Shown piece after piece: positions 57,953-64,000 of a stretch of DNA of 64,000 nucleotides. The stretch covers positions 558,001 to 622,000 of the forward strand of contig DASZTW010000005.1 of the NCBI GenBank assembly GCA_035547835.1, given 5' to 3'. The first letter of the stretch is position 1. Every line of letters starts with the position of its first letter. The stretch is from Acidimicrobiales bacterium. Its GTDB lineage: Bacteria; Actinomycetota; Acidimicrobiia; Acidimicrobiales; Iamiaceae. The position numbers and the translations under genes are program-made. The notes beneath the pieces are model-generated. The model was not told the origin of the DNA and did no database searches. It saw only the letters and a program-made list of their open reading frames with translations.

Positions 57953-58876
57953 GTGAAGCACTGGGTCACCTACCCGTTGGTCAACCACCCGGCCAACACG
58001 GAGCTGATGTCGCACGCCGCGATCCGGGCGTTCGCCGAGACGGCGGAAGCGGCGGGTTTCGACGGCATCGGGTTCACCGACCACCCCGCACCCACCGACC
58101 GGTGGCTGCAAGCAGGCGGCCATGACGCACTCGACCCTTTCGCCGTGCTGGCGTACGTCGCGGCGATCACCGAGCGATTGCGTCTGATCCCCAACATCTG
58201 CGTGCTGCCGTACCGCAACCCGTTCGTGGTGGCAAAGGCGGTTGCCACCATCGCGATGTTGTCGAACGACCGGTTCATCTTGGCGGCCGGCACCGGTTAC
58301 CTGCGCGGCGAGTACCGCGCGCTCGGCGTCGACCCCGATGAGCGCAATGGCCGCTTCGACGAGGCGCTCGCGGTGCTGCAGGGCGTGTGGACCACCGACG
58401 ACTTCGCGTTCGACGGCGAGTACTTCCACGCGGTCGGCCAGACCGCCAACCCGAAGCCGGCCAAGCGGGTCCCGATCTGGATCGGCGGCAACAGCGCGCA
58501 AGCGCGACAGCGGGTGGCCACCGTCGGCGACGGATGGAACCCGTTCGCCGCGCCCAGAGTTGTGGCCAAGACCGCGCGCACTCCCCCGCTCGAGTCCGCC
58601 GACGACTTGGCGGCACTGCTCGACGACCTGTGGCGGCGCGTCGACGAAGCCGGCCGCGACCGCGCCACGATCGACATCGCGTTCACGACGAACGAAGGCG
58701 GCGACCCAGCTGGCGACCACTTCGACTCGGCGGCCCACCTCGAAGGGCTCGAGCGGCTGGCGTCCATCGGCGTCACCTGGGCATCGGCAGGTGTGCCGGG
58801 CGACTCGCTCGCGCACGCGCTCGAGACGTTGGAGCGCTACGGCCGCGAGGTGATCGCGGTCGAACGCCGCGGCTGA
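57953..58876 (+). CDS. LLM-class F420-type oxidoreductase
   Basis: 307 aa from GTG 57953 (GGGGGA 7 nt upstream). Luciferase-like barrel: AIRAFAETAEAAGFDGIGFTDHPAPTDRW, LDPFAVLAYVAAITERLRLIPNICVLPYRNPFVVAKAVATIAMLSNDRFILAAGTGYLRGEYRALGVD, NGRFDEALAVLQGVW, KRVPIWIGGNSAQARQRVATVGDGWNPF. This pattern is that of actinobacterial F420-dependent LLM oxidoreductases. It would carry out hydride transfer on a hydrophobic ketone, alcohol or enoyl substrate. It converges with the SDR at 58884 (7-nt gap). Confidence 0.92.
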   Translation: MKHWVTYPLVNHPANTELMSHAAIRAFAETAEAAGFDGIGFTDHPAPTDRWLQAGGHDALDPFAVLAYVAAITERLRLIPNICVLPYRNPFVVAKAVATIAMLSNDRFILAAGTGYLRGEYRALGVDPDERNGRFDEALAVLQGVWTTDDFAFDGEYFHAVGQTANPKPAKRVPIWIGGNSAQARQRVATVGDGWNPFAAPRVVAKTARTPPLESADDLAALLDDLWRRVDEAGRDRATIDIAFTTNEGGDPAGDHFDSAAHLEGLERLASIGVTWASAGVPGDSLAHALETLERYGREVIAVERRG

Positions 58877-58883
58877 CTCGACC

Positions 58884-59732
58884 TCAGCGAGGACCGAGCA
58901 CCCAGTCATCGCCGAGGCGGTACCACCCACCGGCGGCATGGGTGCCGCCGTCGACGTGCAACGTGTGCCCGGTGACGTACGCCGACAGATCCGAGGCGAG
59001 GAACACGGCGGCGCCGGCGAGGTCGGCCACCGTCCCGGCCCGTCCCATCGGGATGCCGGCGCCGAGGTCGCGGGCGGGCTCGTCACCCACCCCAGCTGCC
59101 GCGAGGGCGGCAAGGCCTTCGGTGAGGCAGACATCCGGCGCGAGCGCGTTGACTCGGATGCCGTACGTGGCGAGCTCCACGGCAGCGGTCTGGGTGAAGT
59201 TCACGACCCCGGCCTTGGCGGCGGCGTAAGCCGCATAACCCGGAGCGGCGCGCACGCCTTCGATCGACGTGACGTTGATGATGCTGCCGCCGCTCCCCCG
59301 CTCGACCATCGACCCCGCGACCCGCCGGGTGGCGCGCAGCACATGACCCAAGTTGGCGCGGTGCAGGGCGTCGAAACCGTTGTCGGAGGTGGTCAGCAAC
59401 GGGCGATGGAACGCGCCGCCGGCGTTGTTCACGAGCACGTCGATCTGCCCGAACCGGTCGAGGGTCGTGGCGAGCGCGGCATCCAACGCGACGCCGTCGC
59501 GCACGTCGACCACCACCGCCAGACCACCGACCGCTGCCGCGACCTCCGCCGCGGTCGCTGGGTCCTGCTCCCAGATCGCCACCGATGCGCCGAACGTGGC
59601 GAAGCCCTCGGCGATCCCCCGGCCGATACCGGCGCCACCGCCGGTCACGACTGCGACCTTGCCGTCGAGCCGTGCTGCGTCGCCAGCAAGCGACGGTCGG
59701 TCCGCGGACGCCGCGCGCGGGGCGTCGGTCAT
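58884..59732 (-). CDS. Short-chain dehydrogenase
   Basis: 282 aa from the ATG at 59732 (GGAG 6 nt upstream, in preference to ATG 59744). Rossmann T-G-G-G-A-G-I-G-R-G (30-39), NNAGGAFH, active Ser in INVTSIEG, Y-A-A-A-K, VTGHTLHVDGG. V-D-V-R-D near the adenine pocket suggests NAD. Last gene of the minus-strand operon crotonase, LLM, CMD, Rieske, small protein, SDR; after a dihydroxylation it could oxidise the cis-diol or another alcohol. A short C-terminal extension (AAGGWYRLGDDWVLGPR) is specific to this subgroup. Confidence 0.9.
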   Translation of the reverse strand: MTDAPRAASADRPSLAGDAARLDGKVAVVTGGGAGIGRGIAEGFATFGASVAIWEQDPATAAEVAAAVGGLAVVVDVRDGVALDAALATTLDRFGQIDVLVNNAGGAFHRPLLTTSDNGFDALHRANLGHVLRATRRVAGSMVERGSGGSIINVTSIEGVRAAPGYAAYAAAKAGVVNFTQTAAVELATYGIRVNALAPDVCLTEGLAALAAAGVGDEPARDLGAGIPMGRAGTVADLAGAAVFLASDLSAYVTGHTLHVDGGTHAAGGWYRLGDDWVLGPR

Positions 59733-59757
59733 GCCCCGCTCCATCGGGTCGGCGCCC

Positions 59758-60087
59758 TCACACCGCTGGTTGTATCACCACGTCCATCGACGACGCGCCG
59801 CTCTCGGGCACGCGCGGCTGGCGCCACACCTCGACCGGGAACGACACGGTGACCAACGAGGAGAACAGCCACAACAAGTTCTGGTCCTCGTCGGAGATGT
59901 CGTCGAGCGACACGCCCTCGAGGTAGTCGGCACCCGCTTCGAGCCGCGGGAAGGCCGCGTCGTAGAACTCCTGCAGCTCGTCCATCGTGCTGTCCAAGCG
60001 GCGCGCATAGCGGTGGTACTCGGAGTAGACGGCCCACTTCGGCGCGAACGGCTCGAGATCGGCGAAAGCCTCGGGAAGCATCGGCAT
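59758..60087 (-). CDS. Small acidic hypothetical protein next to the Rieske oxygenase
   Basis: 109 aa, starting 9 nt after the Rieske stop, so co-translated. Helical N-terminal part (FADLEPFAPKWAVYSEYHRYARRLDSTMDELQEFYDAAFPRLEAGADYLEGVSLDDISDEDQNLLWLFSSLVTVSFPVEVW). Not an NTF2-type ring-hydroxylase beta subunit and not a ferredoxin (no Cys). I do not recognise a named family. Its position suggests a helper or second subunit of the oxygenase. Confidence 0.7.
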   Translation of the reverse strand: MPMLPEAFADLEPFAPKWAVYSEYHRYARRLDSTMDELQEFYDAAFPRLEAGADYLEGVSLDDISDEDQNLLWLFSSLVTVSFPVEVWRQPRVPESGASSMDVVIQPAV

Positions 60088-60096
60088 CTGGGCTCC

Positions 60097-61383
60097 TCAG
60101 GATACGGCCGAGATCTGCACCGACGAGCTCGACTGCTGGCTCTGGCGGTACTCCTCGACGTACTTCTCAGCGGTGTTGTGGAGATGGCGCAAGGCGATCT
60201 CCTGGTCGTTCAAGGGGAACTCGCGGATCACCCGGGTCTCGAGCATCGACTGCGTGGCCTCGAGGGTGTTCGCGTCCTGGAGTCCGTACTCCTTGAAGGT
60301 GACGACCGCCAGCTCCTGCTGCAGGCGCTCGAAGGCGTTCTCCGGCGGCACGAAGTACAAGGTGCCTTCGAAGATGTGGGTGTTGTACGACGTCGGCCAG
60401 TAGTGGTACGTGAGATACCAGTTCGGCTTCCAGATCAGGATCATGAAGTTCGGGAAGAACAGGAACGAGTCCTCACCCCAGGCGGGGTGTTTGGCCGGGT
60501 TGACGAACTCGGGGATCTCGCCGATGTCGGGTGCGTCCCACACCCCGAACAAGCCGCTTCGCAGCACGCGCTCGATGGGCTTCACCATGTTCAGGTCTTT
60601 CGGCGGCGCCATGCCGCCCCACGACGACACCAGCGAGTGCGGGCCGTCGATGTCGTATGCCAAGGCCTCGTAACCGAAGCCCTGCAACTTGCGGGACTCG
60701 TCGGCCACGGCTTGCTTCGCGTGCAGAACAGGTGCGTGGTAGAACTCCATGAACGCGTCGATGAAGAGCTTCCAGTTCGCTCCGATCTCGGCGCGGTAGC
60801 GGTGCACCTCGGTCATCTTCTCGAACGGGTAGTGCTCGATCCCGGCGCCGAAGCGACCGAGGTACTCGCGCAAGTCCGGGGCTTCGGGGTCGAAGTTCAC
60901 GAAGATGAACCCGGCCCAGGTGTCGCAGCGAACCGGGACCAGGCCGAACTGCGCCATGTCGAGGTCGAAGAACTCCGACTCCTGTTGCACGAACGTGAGG
61001 GCGCCGTCGAGGTCGTATCGCCAGCCGTGGTACTTGCACGTGAACTGGCGGCACGTGCCGCTCGACTCCTCGCGGGGGTAGTCCTGCCACACGAGCTTGT
61101 TGCCGCGATGGCGACAGATGTTGTGGAAGCACCGCACCTCGCCCGCCTTGTCGCGGACCAAGATCACCGACGTCCCCGCCGCGTCGAGCTCGCGCGTGAA
61201 GTACGTGCCGTTGCGCGGGAGTTGCTCCACGCGGCCGACGTTCAGCCACGTCTTTTGAAAGATCGCCTTGCGCTCGAGCTCGTAGATCTCCGGCGAGATC
61301 GAGTCCTCGTAGGAGCGAGGAGCGGTGTCCATGGCGAAGTGCTCGGTCCAGCTGCCTTCGGGCGGCTTCGGAAAGTGGGCCAT
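60097..61383 (-). CDS. Rieske aromatic-ring-hydroxylating oxygenase, alpha-subunit type
   Basis: 428 aa from the ATG at 61383. Rieske cluster: C-R-H-R-G (about 93) and C-K-Y-H-G (about 116). Mononuclear iron site: N-W-K-L-F-I-D-A-F-M-E-F-Y-H-A-P-V-L-H (about 203-221) with two His and a later acid. Rieske plus catalytic domain in the alpha-subunit layout (vanillate/phthalate or carnitine-type size). It hydroxylates, dihydroxylates or demethylates a ring or amine substrate and needs a reductase; none is adjacent. It is longer and different in its Rieske context from KshA, so a steroid 9-alpha-hydroxylase call is not made. Promoter region holds a 15-bp palindrome. Confidence 0.93.
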   Translation of the reverse strand: MAHFPKPPEGSWTEHFAMDTAPRSYEDSISPEIYELERKAIFQKTWLNVGRVEQLPRNGTYFTRELDAAGTSVILVRDKAGEVRCFHNICRHRGNKLVWQDYPREESSGTCRQFTCKYHGWRYDLDGALTFVQQESEFFDLDMAQFGLVPVRCDTWAGFIFVNFDPEAPDLREYLGRFGAGIEHYPFEKMTEVHRYRAEIGANWKLFIDAFMEFYHAPVLHAKQAVADESRKLQGFGYEALAYDIDGPHSLVSSWGGMAPPKDLNMVKPIERVLRSGLFGVWDAPDIGEIPEFVNPAKHPAWGEDSFLFFPNFMILIWKPNWYLTYHYWPTSYNTHIFEGTLYFVPPENAFERLQQELAVVTFKEYGLQDANTLEATQSMLETRVIREFPLNDQEIALRHLHNTAEKYVEEYRQSQQSSSSVQISAVS

Positions 61384-61420
61384 GTTCGTGGGTCCCTCCG
61401 TCAGGTCGACGGTTACGATA

Positions 61421-62023
61421 TCACGAATCTCGCATTGCGAGAAGGTCGTTTCCGGGCAAGTCGTCGTCGACTTCGACCTGGAACGAGAGGAACGCCATCG
61501 CAAGCAGGTCGTACGTGCCGACCGTGAACACCAGGTCCATGAGCTCCTGGGTGTCGAACTCGGCGGCCAGGACGTCCCACGTCGCACCGCCGATGCGGGC
61601 GTGGGCGACCAACTCGTCGCAAGCCTGGAGCATCGCCCGGTCACGGGCCGACCAGCCAGGTGCACCGGGGCCCGCCGCGATCGCGCGGATCTCGTCGTCG
61701 GACAAACCGTTGTCGCGCCCGAGCACCACGTGCTGGCACCACTCGTAGTCGGACTTCCGCAACGCCGACACCCGCAGGATCAGCAGCTCACGGTCGCGCG
61801 TCGAGAGCGTGGACACGAACAGGACATGCGCGGTCAACGTGTGGAACGCAGTGGCCAAGTCGGGGTGCTGCGCCAATGTGCCGAGCGCATTCAGGCCTTT
61901 CGAGCGGTTCTCGTCGCGCCGGGGGAACGGGTGGCGGGGGTGTGCGGGCCGCATGGCGGCGAGCGCCGCCCTCATGCCCTCGGGCCATTCCTTCGGCGGC
62001 AACGGGGGGATGCGTGGGCTCAT
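61421..62023 (-). CDS. Carboxymuconolactone decarboxylase (AhpD-like) family protein
   Basis: 200 aa from the ATG at 62023 (GGAG 9 nt upstream). CMD fold: helices with RDRELLILRVSALRKSDYEWCQHVVLGRDNGLSDDEIRAIAAGP and LQACDELVAHARIGGATWDVLAAEF, TQELMDLVFTVGTYDLLAMAFLSFQVEVDDDL. The usual CxxC of AhpD is not seen; instead E-W-C-Q-H. Members act as lactone decarboxylases, peroxidases or unknown-function catabolic proteins. Middle gene of the operon; its last codons contain the palindromic element of the Rieske promoter. Confidence 0.88.
   Translation of the reverse strand: MSPRIPPLPPKEWPEGMRAALAAMRPAHPRHPFPRRDENRSKGLNALGTLAQHPDLATAFHTLTAHVLFVSTLSTRDRELLILRVSALRKSDYEWCQHVVLGRDNGLSDDEIRAIAAGPGAPGWSARDRAMLQACDELVAHARIGGATWDVLAAEFDTQELMDLVFTVGTYDLLAMAFLSFQVEVDDDLPGNDLLAMRDS
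61428..61442. promoter_or_regulatory. 15-bp palindrome upstream of the Rieske gene
   Basis: TCTCGCA-T-TGCGAGA, a perfect 7+1+7 dyad inside the last codons of the CMD gene and 45 bp before the Rieske ATG (61383). It could be an operator for an internal promoter of the Rieske-small protein-SDR part. Confidence 0.55.
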
Positions 62024-62057
62024 CGGTCGGCGCTCCTGGCGGTGACGGCTGCCGCGA

Positions 62058-63011
62058 TCACAACGCTCCCCCGAGCGACGCGAGGTACGCACGGGTGCGG
62101 CGCGAGGACTCGAGGCGATCGTCGCGGCTGTCGCCGATCGGCAGGACCCGGACCGACAGGTCGGTGACGCCCGCGTCGGCGAACGCCCGCAAGCGCCGCG
62201 CGATCATCTCCTCGGTGCCGGCGGCCATGATGTCGCCGACCGAGGTGGCATCGCCCTGGTCGAGCAGGCGCTGGTAGTTCGGCGAGACCTCGGCTTCGGA
62301 CAACACGCGGTTCGCCCTGGCCACCGCGACCTCGACGTCGCCCTCGGCGCACAGGCACACCGGCACACCCGCCACGATCCGCGGCGCCGGGCGACCTGCG
62401 TCTTCAGCCGCTCTGGTGATGCGAGGCGCGATGTGCTCGCCGATCGCCCGCTCGTCGGCCAACCACAGGATCGTGCCGTCGGTGTGGGCCCCGGCCAGTT
62501 GCAACATCACGGGCCCGAGGGCCGCGATGAGGATCGGCGTCGGGGTGATGTCGGTGACGTCGAGGGGGTTGTGCACGCGGTAGTAGTCGTTCACCACGTC
62601 GACCATCCCGGGGCCGGCAAAGGCCTGCTCGAGGACTTCGAGATACGCGCGCATCTGGGCGGCGGGCTTCTCGTAGGGCAACCCGAGCATCTCGTCGATC
62701 ACCCAGTGGTGCGACACGCCGAGCCCGAGCGCCAACCGCCCCCCGGCGACGGCCTGCACCGACAGTGCCTGGTGGGCCAATGCGATGGGATGGCGTGGTT
62801 GGATCGGCACGACGGCCGTGCCGATCTCGACCCGCCCGGTCTCCGCCGCAACCAGCGTGGCTGCTGTGAGGGCGTCGAACTCGTCAGGGATCTGCGGGAT
62901 CCACACCGACGACAGGCCGGCTTCTTCGGCCCAGCGGGCATCGGCCAGCATGCGGGACACCTTGGTGGCGTACCGACCTCGTTCCGGGCCGACCATGACT
63001 CCGATGCGCAC
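62058..63011 (-). CDS. LLM-class F420-type oxidoreductase
   Basis: 317 aa from GTG 63011 (GAGGTGG 5 nt upstream); upstream codons are not conserved-looking. Barrel motifs: RIGVMVGPERGRYATKVSRMLADARWAEEAGLSSVWIPQIPDEFDALTAATLVAAETGRVEIGTAVVPIQPRHPIALAHQALSVQAVAGGRLALGLGVSHHW, TPTPILIAALGPVMLQLAGAHTDGTILWLADERAIGEHIAPRI. Typical actinobacterial F420-dependent LLM protein. Upstream of the CMD protein (34-nt gap). It would add or remove hydride on a hydrophobic intermediate. Inverted repeat at 63069-63082 lies just upstream. Confidence 0.92.
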   Translation of the reverse strand: MRIGVMVGPERGRYATKVSRMLADARWAEEAGLSSVWIPQIPDEFDALTAATLVAAETGRVEIGTAVVPIQPRHPIALAHQALSVQAVAGGRLALGLGVSHHWVIDEMLGLPYEKPAAQMRAYLEVLEQAFAGPGMVDVVNDYYRVHNPLDVTDITPTPILIAALGPVMLQLAGAHTDGTILWLADERAIGEHIAPRITRAAEDAGRPAPRIVAGVPVCLCAEGDVEVAVARANRVLSEAEVSPNYQRLLDQGDATSVGDIMAAGTEEMIARRLRAFADAGVTDLSVRVLPIGDSRDDRLESSRRTRAYLASLGGAL

Positions 63012-63068
63012 CCCGGACCACCTCTCTGCGTCGTGCCTACGCCGCCGTGAGAACGTACTTCTTCCAGG

Positions 63069-63082
63069 AGTGTAACGACACT
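63069..63082. promoter_or_regulatory. Inverted repeat between crotonase and LLM genes
   Basis: AGTGT-AACG-ACACT (5+4+5) within the near-palindrome GGAGTGTAACGACACTTCC, 58 bp before the LLM GTG at 63011 and 11 bp after the crotonase stop. Operator or terminator candidate. Confidence 0.4.
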
Positions 63083-63093
63083 TCCAGCCGAGA

Positions 63094-63873
63094 TCAGGAG
63101 GGCAGGTCGCGCGGGATCCAGCTCGGGTCGCGCTTCTCCATGAACGCTGCCATCCCCTCGCGCGGCTCCTCGGAGCGGGCCAGAGCATCGAACATCGTGC
63201 GGTAGTCGATGTGGCCGTAGCGCTCGTTGATCATGCGCTTCACGTCGGCGCGGGCCTGCGGCGAGGTGTGGAGGATCTCGCCGGCTGCCCGCAAGGCCTC
63301 CGCGCGTAGGTCGTCATGAGGAACCACGCGCGAGATGAGGCCGATCCGCAACGCTTCGGCCGCGTCGATGCGCCGCCCGGTCAGCAGCAGGTCACGCGCC
63401 AGCGCGACACCGACATGCATGGGCAGCGCCGCCGCGAACGTCGCGTCGGAGATGCCACGCAGCAACTCCGGTGCCCGGAAGGTGGCCCGATCGCTGACCA
63501 CTGCGACGTCGGCCATCATCGCCACCAGCAGGCCACCGGCCTGGCAGATACCGTTGACCGCCGCCACCACCGGCGCGCGACTCTCGCGGATATCGGTGAA
63601 CGGAAGGAGGTCGTGCCCGATCGTCTCGGGCAGGTCGTCACCGGGCTCTGTTCGCCCTCCGAGGTCGCCGCCGGGCGCAAACACGTCGCCCGTGCCCGTG
63701 ATGATCAGCGCGGCGAGATCAGGGTCGTCGTTCACCAGGCGGACGGCACGCCGGAGCCCGAAGTACATGGCCGGCGTGAAGGCGTTGCGCGCCGCGGGGC
63801 GGTCGATCGTGCACCAGCCGATGGGACCCTCGCGTTCGAAGCGGAGGCCGGCAGCACCAAGGTCATCGCTCAC
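63094..63873 (-). CDS. Enoyl-CoA hydratase/isomerase-family protein
   Basis: 259 aa from GTG 63873. Crotonase motifs: PAARNAFTPAMYFGLRRAV, VFAPGGDLGG, APVVAAVNGICQAGGLLVAMMADVAVV, ATFRAPELLRG. The second catalytic Glu is kept (A-P-E-L), while the first is Leu (G-G-L-L-V), so isomerase-like or altered chemistry is possible. TATACT ends 6 nt before the GTG and there is no Shine-Dalgarno site, so the mRNA is probably leaderless; the longer upstream frame is not used. First gene of the Rieske operon; divergent from the SDR at 63957. Confidence 0.88.
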   Translation of the reverse strand: MSDDLGAAGLRFEREGPIGWCTIDRPAARNAFTPAMYFGLRRAVRLVNDDPDLAALIITGTGDVFAPGGDLGGRTEPGDDLPETIGHDLLPFTDIRESRAPVVAAVNGICQAGGLLVAMMADVAVVSDRATFRAPELLRGISDATFAAALPMHVGVALARDLLLTGRRIDAAEALRIGLISRVVPHDDLRAEALRAAGEILHTSPQARADVKRMINERYGHIDYRTMFDALARSEEPREGMAAFMEKRDPSWIPRDLPS

Positions 63874-63879
63874 AGCGGC

Positions 63880-63885
63880 AGTATA
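63880..63885 (-). promoter_or_regulatory. -10 box (TATACT) of a leaderless crotonase transcript
   Basis: TATACT on the minus strand (63885-63880) followed by GCCGCT and then GTG at 63873, so transcription should begin at or next to the start codon. Confidence 0.55.
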
Positions 63886-63956
63886 CGGTAGGCCCGTTCG
63901 CGGGAGCCGAGAACCGGATGTTCCACACCCCCGCGCCACGACCACGAGGAGCGCCC

Positions 63957-64000
63957 ATGACGGACACAACGCTGGTCGGCCTGGTGACCGGAGCTGGCCG
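63957..64000 (+). CDS. Short-chain dehydrogenase, 5' end only
   Basis: Cut by the window end after 14 codons. The ATG at 63957 has GAGGAG 6 nt upstream and the reading M-T-D-T-T-L-V-G-L-V-T-G-A-G matches the first beta strand and start of the TGxxxGxG motif of classical SDRs. Divergent from the crotonase gene. Confidence 0.6.
   Translation, partial: MTDTTLVGLVTGAG

Noticed and set aside
60097-61383. Call of KshA (3-ketosteroid 9-alpha-hydroxylase oxygenase) for the Rieske protein, given a KshB-like gene nearby
   Set aside because: The Rieske spacing and catalytic-domain sequence look like general ring-hydroxylase alpha subunits, the protein is longer than KshA, and the reductase is not in the operon.
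1-64000. tRNA, rRNA, CRISPR, insertion sequences, prophage or integration sites
   Set aside because: No transposase or integrase-like proteins, no regularly spaced repeats and no recognisable RNA gene were seen; codon use appears uniform throughout.

Overview
The window is very GC-rich, gene-dense DNA with actinobacterial traits: many GTG starts, overlapping stop/start pairs (ATGA, TGATG, GTGA), F420/LLM-type oxidoreductases, a Nur/Zur-type Fur protein and a large stock of FadD/FadE-like genes. Together with a small exosortase system, this fits an Acidimicrobiia-like actinobacterium (Ilumatobacter/Iamia type). The assignment is inferred from gene content only. I saw no rRNA, tRNA, CRISPR array, insertion sequence or prophage.

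Layout. (1) 1-3160, minus strand: a compact surface-anchoring operon of a 54-aa membrane peptide, a short exosortase, a processive family-2 glycosyltransferase and a secreted protein. The peptide and the secreted protein share a G-[FL]-P-[VI]-[IV]-G tail motif. (2) 3161-5147: a 336-bp non-coding gap, then an L,D-transpeptidase lipoprotein and a small coiled-coil protein. (3) 5126-16915: acyl-CoA catabolism (two acyl-CoA synthetases, a two-domain acyl-CoA dehydrogenase, thiolase, SDR, amidohydrolase, MaoC-like hydratase) with a GntR regulator. (4) 16962-20350: a Ni/Co energy-coupling-factor transporter with a Fur-family repressor gene and a Nur-box-like operator over its promoter.

(5) 20378-24624: an operon of acyl-CoA dehydrogenase, two tandem crotonases and a degenerate ThDP-enzyme-like protein. 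(6) 24707-36081: sulfatase, CoA-transferase, an Ltp2/SCP-x-type thiolase with its DUF35 partner, a second version of that pair fused in one polypeptide, SDR, DapB-like reductase, quinone oxidoreductase and an aminoglycoside-phosphotransferase-like kinase. (7) 36176-52869: SDR, two TetR regulators, three acyl-CoA synthetases, two split acyl-CoA dehydrogenase pairs converging on a crotonase, two P450s and an amidohydrolase. (8) 52906-64000: CitE/HpcH lyase, three LLM flavin enzymes, a KshB-type reductase, CoA-transferase, Rieske oxygenase with a small partner, CMD protein, crotonase, and the start of another SDR.

The main theme is stepwise CoA-thioester breakdown of bulky hydrophobic acids (steroid, terpenoid or alicyclic type). 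P450, Rieske and LLM oxygenases open or functionalise the molecule; FadD ligases or class III CoA-transferases activate it; paired dehydrogenases and crotonases or hydratases process it; thiolases or DUF35/Ltp2 aldolases cleave it. The substrate cannot be read from the sequence. Several intergenic palindromes look like operators for the local TetR/GntR regulators, and some promoters place a -10 box so close to the start codon that leaderless mRNAs are likely.
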